A stretch of DNA of 5,958 nt, taken from assembly GCA_003647095.1 (NCBI GenBank), contig QMME01000268.1, positions 1 through 5,958 on the forward strand. Reading direction: 5' to 3'. The notes beneath the pieces are model-generated. The model ran no database searches. It had not been told where the DNA came from and saw nothing but the letters and a program-made list of their open reading frames with translations. The DNA comes from Deltaproteobacteria bacterium (GTDB lineage Bacteria; Myxococcota; B64-G9). The position numbers were made by a program, and so were the translations under genes. The first letter of the stretch is position 1; each line of letters opens with the position of its first letter. Below, in pieces: positions 1 through 5,312 of this stretch.

Positions 1-2
1 AG

Positions 3-1040
3 CTGTCCTTCGTGAAACTGTCGGTTGCCGATTTCCGCCCCGCGCAGCCGCCCGGCGACGAGCAGGTGGCGGAGTTCCTGGCCCAGCACGAGCAGGAGGT
101 CAGGAAATACTACGATGACAACAGCGATCGCTACCACAAGCCGCGCCAGGTGCAGCTGGCCCACGTGTTTTTCGAGGTACGTCCGGAATACGACAGCGAG
201 CAAGTACAGGAGAAAAAGGAGCAGGCCGAGATCAGCCTAGACAACCTGAAGAAGAAGGCTTCCTTCGAGGAGGAGGCCAAGGAATATTCCGAGGACGATG
301 CCACCAAGGACAAGGGCGGCAAGTTACCCCTTTCCACCCGCGAGGCACTGGTGGCTCGCTGGGGCGAGAAGTTCGCCCAGGCGGTGTTCGACCTCGAGGA
401 GGGGCAGCTTTCCGGGGTGGTACGCTCCGACAAGGGATTCCACGTGGTCAAGTGCTTGAAGGTGATAGCGGCCGAGGACCACTCCTTCGACGAGGTCAAG
501 AAAGACATCGCCCGCCAGTTGTTGCTCGACCGGCAGGCCCGGCAAGCGGCTCGCCGGGAGGCCGAACGCCTGCTGGCGGGCCTGCACTCCGGCAAGAGCC
601 TGGAGGAACTGCTGGGCAATGAGCCGGACAAGAAGACGAAGCAGGACCAGGATGAGCGGAAGGCCGGGCAGCCCCGGGTCCGCGACACCGGCTTGTTCGC
701 CCGACTGGGTGCCTACATCCCCGGCCTGGGAATGGACCAGGATGTCGCCCGAGCGGCCTTCTCCCTGAGCATGGACAAGCCCGTTCCCGACAAGGTGTTT
801 CCCATCGGGGGTTCGGGTCCGAACGCCGCCTTCGTGGTTTTCAAGCTGGTGAAACGCCAGGATCCCGACATGAAGCAGTACCCGCAGGCCAAGGAGCGGA
901 TCCGCAAGATGCTGTTGTCCCGGAGGCGGCCGGCCCAGCTTGCCGCCTGGCTGAAGCAGGCCCGCCACCAGGCCGATATCCAGGCCAACCAGGCCTTCCT
1001 CGCCGACATCACCCCTCCGGGTATGCGCGGGCGTAGCTAG
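3..1040 (+). CDS. PpiD/SurA-like periplasmic peptidyl-prolyl cis-trans isomerase (5' end missing)
   Basis: Parvulin-type foldase expected to act on outer-membrane and periplasmic proteins as they leave the Sec channel. The frame is open to the left edge (first codons read LSFVKLSV), and the GTG at 12 has no ribosome binding site, so the start and any N-terminal membrane anchor lie outside. Numbering from codon 12: residues 1-45 match the end of a SurA-type N-terminal helical domain; 46-152 are a parvulin domain. It has the first active-site-region His in AHVFFEV (His51), the GGKL turn near 102, the FDLEEGQLSGVV strand region and the second conserved His in GFHVVK (His144). A charged linker (about 155-222) leads to a second, degenerate parvulin-like half (TGLFARL, IPGLG, AAFSLS, VVFKLVKRQDPD) and a C-terminal helix returning to the chaperone domain, as in PpiD relatives. 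It runs convergent to the next gene with a 57-bp gap and no clear terminator. Family confident; PpiD rather than SurA or PrsA is inference. Confidence 0.88.
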   Translation: MSFVKLSVADFRPAQPPGDEQVAEFLAQHEQEVRKYYDDNSDRYHKPRQVQLAHVFFEVRPEYDSEQVQEKKEQAEISLDNLKKKASFEEEAKEYSEDDATKDKGGKLPLSTREALVARWGEKFAQAVFDLEEGQLSGVVRSDKGFHVVKCLKVIAAEDHSFDEVKKDIARQLLLDRQARQAARREAERLLAGLHSGKSLEELLGNEPDKKTKQDQDERKAGQPRVRDTGLFARLGAYIPGLGMDQDVARAAFSLSMDKPVPDKVFPIGGSGPNAAFVVFKLVKRQDPDMKQYPQAKERIRKMLLSRRRPAQLAAWLKQARHQADIQANQAFLADITPPGMRGRS

Positions 1041-1097
1041 GTCCCGTCTCCGGCGGGCAGCGAGCGGGCATGCCGGCAGGTGCCGCCAGCCCCCGGC

Positions 1098-2264
1098 TCA
1101 CTTTCCGGTATACAGCTTCAGCGAGTGGCCGCTTTCCTCGTAGAAGGCGATTACCGGTACCGAGTTGCTGGTGAAGACGGCATCCAGGTGGGTGCCGGTG
1201 CCGGGGGTGGTGTCGACGGTGTACATCGTCCACTGGCTGACCCGGCGCAGGGCGTAACGCAGGTGACCCTTGCGGGGATCACGGCCGGTCAGGTGTTCGT
1301 AGGCCAGCAGCAGGTTGCCACCGGCGTCCATGGCCAGGGCCATGTTGTAGGCATCCGGCACCAGGGGGGAGACCTTCCACTCCTGGCCGGAAAACTCGGC
1401 CAGGCAGAGGCGGTTTTTCATGGCCTGGCGGAAAATTATCCGCGGTTGGCCCTGTTCGTCATAAAACAGGGCGCTGGATTTCCCCGGATTGTGCTCGCGG
1501 GCCACCACCTGGCTCTTCCAGGTTCCGTCGGCCTGGCGTTCGGCCAGGCGCAGCTGGCTGGTCAACCCCGACCAGTGCAGGTAACTGGCAGCCAGGCGGC
1601 CGTCGGGAGCGGTGACGAAGGAAATCTGTACCCGTTCGGATCCGTTGGCCTTGTCGACGCGCTCGTTGCCCCAGAGGCCTTCGGGTTCTTCCTTCTTCTT
1701 GGTGTGTTTGCCTTTCGCCGGCCGCGCGGAAGCGGGTTTCTTTTTCACCCTCCAGGCGTGCTTGAGCCAGCCGTCCCCGGAGTAGTAGAGCGCGTGCAGG
1801 GTGTAGGAATCGTCCACCAGCAGGCGGGCCCCCATGCCGGTTCCCGCTCCCCACTCGATGGACTCCCGCTTCCAGCCCTGGTCGCTTCGGTAGGCATAGG
1901 TGAAGGTTTGGGTGGAATCGCTGTAATAGGCCACGTGGGGTTCTCCCTTGCCGGAGACCTTGACGGTGGCGAACAGGCAGCGACGGCAGCTGTCGTCGAT
2001 GACATCGGCCGCCAGTCCCTGCCGCGACCACTGCACGTACTTCAGCGATTGGTTCTTCTTGTCGTAGTAGACCAGGTGAACATGATCGTTGACATCGATA
2101 TCCATGCTCACGAATTGCCCGGCGTCTCCCGAGTTGTCGACGGTGATCACCTGCCCGGGGGCAGGGCCGCCCTTGTTCATGGCGATGCCCGACTCCGTGC
2201 AGGAGACCAGGGCGGCGGCGAGTGCCAGCACCGGCAGCAGTTGCGATGCGCGCGGTTTGAACAT
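1098..2264 (-). CDS. Lipoprotein with a predicted seven-bladed beta-propeller
   Basis: Function unknown; a surface or periplasmic binding or scaffold role is likely from the fold. The start at 2264 is chosen because AAAGGAGGT lies 8 nt upstream and the protein then opens with a lipoprotein signal ending in LVSC (lipidated Cys22, followed by Thr, which does not suggest inner-membrane retention). The 388-aa product has seven repeats starting near residues 50, 97, 144, 210, 262, 306 and 357. Each has a strand with small and hydrophobic residues, a D/N-rich turn, an 'H/P-V-x-x-x-Y-Y/F' strand, a 'L-K/R-Y/L' strand and usually a Trp-led last strand. The last repeat stops after its third strand (SLKLYTGK), and residues 37-45 (GQVITVDNS) could supply the fourth, closing the ring. 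A Lys/Glu-rich insertion (about 173-206) interrupts the third and fourth repeats, and a CxxC pair lies at 93-96. No sialidase Asp-box or catalytic motif is seen, so enzyme activity is not claimed. Confidence 0.8.
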   Translation of the reverse strand: MFKPRASQLLPVLALAAALVSCTESGIAMNKGGPAPGQVITVDNSGDAGQFVSMDIDVNDHVHLVYYDKKNQSLKYVQWSRQGLAADVIDDSCRRCLFATVKVSGKGEPHVAYYSDSTQTFTYAYRSDQGWKRESIEWGAGTGMGARLLVDDSYTLHALYYSGDGWLKHAWRVKKKPASARPAKGKHTKKKEEPEGLWGNERVDKANGSERVQISFVTAPDGRLAASYLHWSGLTSQLRLAERQADGTWKSQVVAREHNPGKSSALFYDEQGQPRIIFRQAMKNRLCLAEFSGQEWKVSPLVPDAYNMALAMDAGGNLLLAYEHLTGRDPRKGHLRYALRRVSQWTMYTVDTTPGTGTHLDAVFTSNSVPVIAFYEESGHSLKLYTGK

Positions 2265-2271
2265 GGCAGCG

Positions 2272-2280
2272 ACCTCCTTT
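2272..2280 (-). promoter_or_regulatory. Ribosome binding site that sets the start of the propeller lipoprotein
   Basis: Reading on the - strand this is AAAGGAGGT, with 8 nt between GGAGG and the ATG at 2264. The same frame stays open 80 codons further upstream to an ATG at 2504, but that extension would put the lipoprotein signal in the middle of the protein and would overlap the next gene's start. The site decides for 2264. Confidence 0.85.
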
Positions 2281-2331
2281 GCCGGGATCCCGCTGGTGCT
2301 CCCGGCGGCGGGTTTCACCTGGATGGGCGAC

Positions 2332-2359
2332 ATTGTACAACACCGGGAGAATATTTCCA
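2332..2359 (-). promoter_or_regulatory. Candidate sigma70-type promoter for the propeller lipoprotein
   Basis: On the - strand, TGGAAA (2359-2354; 4 of 6 to TTGACA), a 16-nt spacer and TACAAT (2337-2332; 5 of 6 to TATAAT). Transcription would begin near 2325, giving a leader of about 60 nt that carries the ribosome binding site. The -10 is good, the -35 mediocre, and sigma-factor consensus in this organism is not known. Confidence 0.42.
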
Positions 2360-2415
2360 GGGTGCAGGTGGTCGAATACCCGCGGAAAAGCCAGGAACGA
2401 AAACCAACCCGGAGC

Positions 2416-2445
2416 TTGACGCCGGTGGCCTGGTTACTGTAGAAA
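2416..2445 (+). promoter_or_regulatory. Candidate sigma70-type promoter for the Cys-rich lipoprotein
   Basis: TTGACG (2416-2421; 5 of 6 to the -35 consensus), an 18-nt spacer and TAGAAA (2440-2445; 4 of 6 to the -10 consensus). A start near 2452 leaves a leader of about 30 nt before the ATG at 2484. It faces away from the candidate - strand promoter about 60 bp to the left, so the 219-bp spacer 2265-2483 would serve both lipoprotein genes. Apart from these two promoters and the two ribosome binding sites I see nothing else in that spacer. Confidence 0.42.
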
Positions 2446-2467
2446 AACGGGAGGAAGGAAAACGAAG

Positions 2468-2474
2468 AAAGGAG
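2468..2474 (+). promoter_or_regulatory. Ribosome binding site of the Cys-rich lipoprotein
   Basis: AAAGGAG, 9 nt before the ATG at 2484. The reading frame is open for a further 1.4 kb upstream, antisense to the propeller gene, so this site together with the lipoprotein signal is what fixes the start. Confidence 0.75.
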
Positions 2475-2483
2475 AGTGAAGCA

Positions 2484-3005
2484 ATGAAAAGGCGTGATTT
2501 CCATGTCGTGCTGCTTTCACTGGCCGTTCTTTTCGTGGTTGGCTGCCAGGGTGCCGCCCGCGAGGTGGCTTCCTGCGACGAGTGCAACGACAACGCCAAC
2601 TGGCGCGCCAAGGAGTACTGCGTGCTGGGGCAGGGCACCCAGCTGTTCTGTGCCAACCCCTGCCTGAGCCACGTGGACTGCGCCGTCGATCACTGGTGCG
2701 TTCCCCTCTGGGACGAGGGCACTCCCTGGGACCCGGGCTACGTGGGTGTCCGCTGGGTGTGCATGCCGGAAGACTACTACAGCGGCATGAGCCGGGTGTG
2801 GTACTGGGGCGAGACCAGTTGCGTGACCGGCGGCGGCAACGAGTGCCCGGCGGGCATGCAGTGCCTGGTCGACGACACCGGCACCACCGACGCCTACTTC
2901 TGCTCCGACCCCTGCTACTCCCACAGTGATTGCGTCGGCGGTTGCTGCTACGATACCGGCGGCGAGGCCTACTGCGCGCCGCGCCAGCCCTACTGCGTGC
3001 AGTAG
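2484..3005 (+). CDS. Cys-rich lipoprotein with two related disulfide modules
   Basis: Unknown function; predicted lipid-anchored envelope protein. AAAGGAG ends 9 nt before the ATG at 2484. The 173-aa product opens with MKRRDF, a hydrophobic stretch and the lipobox VVGC, so Cys21 is the lipidated residue (next residue Gln). The mature part has 18 further Cys, an even number that fits full disulfide pairing. Two modules share the pattern F-C-[AS]-[ND]-P-C-[LY]-S-H-x-D-C: Cys56, 60, 66 in the first and Cys140, 144, 150 in the second, with identical 4- and 6-residue spacings. A region rich in Trp, Tyr and acidic residues (about 76-110) separates them. Proteins with such 'C-x3-C-x5-C' modules are common as lipoproteins in Myxococcota and relatives, but I cannot name this family. 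It converges on sctT with a 10-bp gap. Confidence 0.82.
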   Translation: MKRRDFHVVLLSLAVLFVVGCQGAAREVASCDECNDNANWRAKEYCVLGQGTQLFCANPCLSHVDCAVDHWCVPLWDEGTPWDPGYVGVRWVCMPEDYYSGMSRVWYWGETSCVTGGGNECPAGMQCLVDDTGTTDAYFCSDPCYSHSDCVGGCCYDTGGEAYCAPRQPYCVQ

Positions 3006-3015
3006 GCACCGGCGT

Positions 3016-3741
3016 TCATACCGGCCAGGCGGCCAGGAAGGCATCTACTCCGCCCCGCAGCGACAGCGCCGCCGCGGCCACTCCCAGCAGCGCCTTGAGC
3101 GGCATGCCCACGAAAAACACCGGGATCTGGGGAGCGGTGCGGTTGACGAACCCCAGCAGGCAGTCGGCAAGCAGCAGCGCCGCCACCACCGGCAACGCCA
3201 CCTGGCACGCTCCCCGGTAGGCCGTGGCCAGGCAGGCCAGGGCCAGGTGTCCCACCCGGGCCAGGGTGTCCACCGGCACGCCGCCGGCCAGCGGTACCGC
3301 CCGGTAGCTGTGCAGCAGCGCCCGCAGGAAAGTCTCCGGCCCCCCGGCGGTGAAGAAAACCAGCATGGCCAGCAACAGGTAGAGCCTGGCCAGGGCGGAA
3401 CCCTGGTCTCCGGTGAAGGCGGCCGGCAGTCGCAACTGCGTGGCTCCGCGGCTGTCGTCGAGCAACTGCCCGGCCATCTGCAACATGACCAGCACGCTCT
3501 CCGCTGCCAGGGCCAGAACGGCGCCGACCCCCAGCTCGCGCAACAGCAGTGCCACCAACCGGTAGCCTGCCGGTGCCGGCGCGGCCGGCAGCACGGCCGG
3601 CGCCAGGGCGCCGGCCAGCACGATCACCAGGCTCAGGCGGGCCGTCAGCGGCACTTGCCGTCCACCGGCAACGGGAACCAGCAGGATGACGGGCAACAGG
3701 CGGGCGCCCAGCGGCAGGTACCACCAGGGATCGGGCATCAT
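3016..3741 (-). CDS. sctT: Type III secretion export-gate protein SctT (FliR family)
   Basis: Polytopic inner-membrane subunit that joins SctR and SctS in the export gate and forms the entry of the secretion channel. The 241-aa product (from the ATG at 3741) has several hydrophobic segments (about 13-25, 36-55, 66-95, 118-132, 162-195, 205-228). It carries family signatures: RELGVGAVLALAAES at 68-82, AGQLLDDSRGA at 90-100 and NRTAPQIPVFFVGMPLK at 200-216. The start is chosen because ATGA at 3741-3738 overlaps the sctS stop by 4 bp; an alternative GTG at 3759 would add six residues and overlap sctS by 22 bp. It is slightly shorter than typical SctT or FliR proteins. No sctU (flhB family) follows: the next gene is on the other strand 10 bp away. 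SctT rather than FliR is inferred from the operon's fused SctQ and the SctR type. Confidence 0.88.
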   Translation of the reverse strand: MMPDPWWYLPLGARLLPVILLVPVAGGRQVPLTARLSLVIVLAGALAPAVLPAAPAPAGYRLVALLLRELGVGAVLALAAESVLVMLQMAGQLLDDSRGATQLRLPAAFTGDQGSALARLYLLLAMLVFFTAGGPETFLRALLHSYRAVPLAGGVPVDTLARVGHLALACLATAYRGACQVALPVVAALLLADCLLGFVNRTAPQIPVFFVGMPLKALLGVAAAALSLRGGVDAFLAAWPV

Positions 3742-3995
3742 AATCCCCCGGTCAGGCACTGGCGCGCGAAGGCCAGCAGTTGCGTGCCCATCCAGGGGGC
3801 CGCCAGGGCCAGCACCAGCAACACCGCCAGGATCTTGGGCACGAAGCTCAGGGTGAACTCCTGGACCTGGCTGGCCGCCTGCAGGATGCCGATGACCAGG
3901 CCCACCGCCAGCGCCGTCAGCACCACCGGTGACGAGATCACCACCACCAGCCAGAGGGCCCGGGAGGCCAGTTGCAATATGTCGTTGCCGGGCAT
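3738..3995 (-). CDS. sctS: Type III secretion export-gate protein SctS (FliQ family)
   Basis: Small two-helix inner-membrane subunit of the export gate; several copies pack below the SctR ring. The 85-aa length is normal for the family. Hydrophobic hairpins are at about 15-38 and 54-76, joined by the hallmark loop QAASQVQEFTLSFVPKI at 39-55. The FVPK ending of that loop looks more like flagellar FliQ than like injectisome SctS proteins of Yersinia type, where a different residue pair precedes the Lys. It starts 15 bp after the sctR stop; GGGGAGAG (4009-4002) lies just upstream of the ATG. It ends in an ATGA overlap with sctT. Confidence 0.9.
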   Translation of the reverse strand: MPGNDILQLASRALWLVVVISSPVVLTALAVGLVIGILQAASQVQEFTLSFVPKILAVLLVLALAAPWMGTQLLAFARQCLTGGL

Positions 3996-4001
3996 GTAGG
4001 T

Positions 4002-4009
4002 CTCTCCCC
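4002..4009 (-). promoter_or_regulatory. Ribosome binding site of sctS
   Basis: GGGGAGAG on the - strand, within the 15-bp gap between the sctR stop and the sctS ATG. This is the only true gap inside the visible operon; the other junctions are overlaps. Confidence 0.6.
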
Positions 4010-4010
4010 G

Positions 4011-4640
4011 TCAGTGGTAGGAACCGAGCAGGTTGGTTCCCAGCAGCGTCCAGCCGTCGGCGAAGACGAACAGCAGTAACTTCAGCGGCAGGCTCACGGT
4101 GGTGGGACTGAGCATGTGCATGCCCAGCGACAGCAGCACGCTGGCCACCAGCATGTCCAGCACCAGAAACGGCAGGAAGATGTAGAAGCCGATCTGGAAA
4201 GCCTCGTGCAACTGGCTGATGACGAAGGCCGTGACCAGCACCGGCCAGCCCGGCTCGGTGTTGGTGTCCGTACCGATGGCTTCGGCCACCGCCTGCAGCT
4301 GCTCGGGGTGGGCATGCTGCAGCAGGAAGCGGCGCAGCGGCTGCGCGGCCTCGGCGATGGCCGTTCCCATGCTCGACACGTCCGCCGCACGAAAGACCTC
4401 CTGCCGCTGGCGCAAGCGCTCGGACACCTGGCCGGCCACCGGGGCCATGACCACCATGCTCAGCACTATGGCCAGGCCGGTGATGACGCTGTTGGGAGGC
4501 AACTGGGGCGTGCCCATGGCGGTACGGGCCACCGACAGCACCACCGCCATCTTGACGAACGAGGTCAGCACTACCAGCACGAAAGGCAGCAGGCCGGCGC
4601 CCAGGATGAACAGCAGGTAGGTGGTGGGGGAGAGGTTCAT
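4011..4640 (-). CDS. sctR: Type III secretion export-gate protein SctR (FliP family)
   Basis: Core pore subunit of the export gate (five copies in known systems). The 209-aa product has no separate signal peptide and fits the short SctR size class rather than the longer flagellar FliP. Features in order: first membrane segments with LTSFVKMAVVLS (25-36), the MGTPQLPPN motif (42-50), GLAIVLSMVVMAPV (55-68), a periplasmic domain (about 70-135), then AFQIGFYIFLPFLVLDMLVAS (147-167) and SPTTVSLPLKLLLFV (178-192). The SFVK and GLAIVLSMVVMAPV forms match injectisome SctR better than flagellar FliP. The methionine-rich loop reads GMHML (173-177): a His replaces the middle Met of the usual three. The start at 4640 is supported by an ATGA overlap with the upstream gene; only a weak AGAGG lies 10 nt upstream, so translation is probably coupled. 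Confidence 0.92.
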   Translation of the reverse strand: MNLSPTTYLLFILGAGLLPFVLVVLTSFVKMAVVLSVARTAMGTPQLPPNSVITGLAIVLSMVVMAPVAGQVSERLRQRQEVFRAADVSSMGTAIAEAAQPLRRFLLQHAHPEQLQAVAEAIGTDTNTEPGWPVLVTAFVISQLHEAFQIGFYIFLPFLVLDMLVASVLLSLGMHMLSPTTVSLPLKLLLFVFADGWTLLGTNLLGSYH

Positions 4641-5026
4641 GGTGTGCGGGCCTCTGGCCGTGACGGTTGCCGGCAATCGACCTCGTCGAGCCGGGCCAGC
4701 AGGACGACCCTGCCGGTGGAACTGCCCAGCAGCAGGCGCTGGCCGGCCACTTCCACCAGGTGGATCTCGTTGCCCTGGCCCAGGGTGTGACGTTCGACGA
4801 CGGAAATGGCGGCCCGGCGAACGGAGCCCTGGCGGCGCCCCGACAGCCAGCCCCTCCAGCGGTGCGTGGTCGCCGCCAGGCCGGCCAGAGCGGCCAGCAG
4901 CAGCAGCGATACCCTTCCTCCCTGAATGCTCGTTCCCGCTGCGGCCGGCCACCAGGCTGCCAGGACCAGGCAGGGTGCCGCGCACAGGGCCAGCAGGCGG
5001 GCCGCCCGGCGTCGTGACCTAGTCAT
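4637..5026 (-). CDS. FliO-domain membrane protein in the type III secretion operon
   Basis: Small membrane protein; in flagella, FliO helps FliP (the SctR homologue) assemble. The 129-aa product has a basic N-terminus (MTRSRRRAAR), a hydrophobic segment at about 11-29 that could be a signal peptide or first helix, a second at 38-53, and a cytoplasmic FliO-like fold at 72-114. There, SVVERHTLGQGNEIHLVEV and LLLGSSTGRVVLLARL follow the family pattern of a Leu-Gly turn, a valine-rich strand, a 'L-L-G-x-T/S' strand and a closing 'V-x-L-L-x-x-L'. The start at 5026 is preferred over the ATG at 5032 because GGGAG (5037-5033) sits 6 nt before it but directly abuts the other; it overlaps sctQ by 8 bp. 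FliO is not a standard injectisome component, so its place between sctQ and sctR is unusual. I leave the symbol empty because the system is not clearly flagellar. Confidence 0.75.
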   Translation of the reverse strand: MTRSRRRAARLLALCAAPCLVLAAWWPAAAGTSIQGGRVSLLLLAALAGLAATTHRWRGWLSGRRQGSVRRAAISVVERHTLGQGNEIHLVEVAGQRLLLGSSTGRVVLLARLDEVDCRQPSRPEARTP

Positions 5027-5312
5027 GGCCATCTCCCGGTACGACGAACACTTCGAGCAGGCGCACACCGCGGCGGCCTTCCACGTCCACCAGTTCACCG
5101 TTGGCCAGCAGCTGGTTGCCGGCACGTACCTGCACCGGTGCCAGCACCGCCTCGGGCATCTCCAGCACGTCACCGGCACGCAGCTTCGCCAGGCGCGAAA
5201 GGCTCATGCGCACGCGGCCGCACTCCACGCTCAGGGTCACCGGCAGGCGTGGAATCTCCACCGGTTCGCAGCTGGGCGCCAGATCCCCATCGGAAAGTTG
5301 CCCTGCTTCCAT
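5019..5312 (-). other. Predicted internally initiated SctQ C-terminal product (SctQ-C)
   Basis: An in-frame ATG at 5312 (Met210 of the visible SctQ, counting from 5939) would give a 97-aa protein starting MEAGQLSDGD and containing only the linker and the second SpoA domain. It is the size of a free FliN-like subunit. In Yersinia, Salmonella and Shigella injectisomes, the SctQ gene is known to make such a short product from an internal start, and the short form binds the full-length one. Here the case rests on the position of the start just before the SpoA2 domain and on the quality of the ribosome binding site. Confidence 0.72.

Noticed and set aside
12..14. GTG at 12 as the true start of the isomerase gene.
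   Set aside because: The frame is open to the window edge, the codons before it fit the family (LSFVKLS), and no RBS is present; it is most likely an internal Val.
1041..1097. Short GC-rich inverted repeats between the isomerase and the propeller gene as a terminator.
   Set aside because: Only stems of about 5 bp with long loops, and no T-run on either strand; not supportable as an intrinsic terminator.
2265..2504. An 80-residue N-terminal extension of the propeller lipoprotein up to an ATG at 2504.
   Set aside because: It would bury a clear signal peptide and lipobox inside the protein, lacks a good RBS, and overlaps the divergent gene and its promoter.
1080..3005. A 641-codon open frame on the + strand that includes the Cys-rich lipoprotein gene at its end.
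   Set aside because: The upstream 1.4 kb is antisense to the propeller lipoprotein and reads as Gly/Ala/Val-rich low-information sequence. The strong RBS and lipoprotein signal at 2484 mark the real start. GC-rich DNA often leaves such antisense frames open.
2926..3999. A 357-codon + strand frame over sctT and sctS.
   Set aside because: It is rich in Gln, Arg and Gly with no recognisable domain and lies antisense to two clearly conserved membrane protein genes.
4116..4790. A + strand frame of 224 codons antisense to sctR and the FliO-like gene.
   Set aside because: His/Gln-rich translation typical of the complement of a hydrophobic-protein gene; no start signal or family resemblance.
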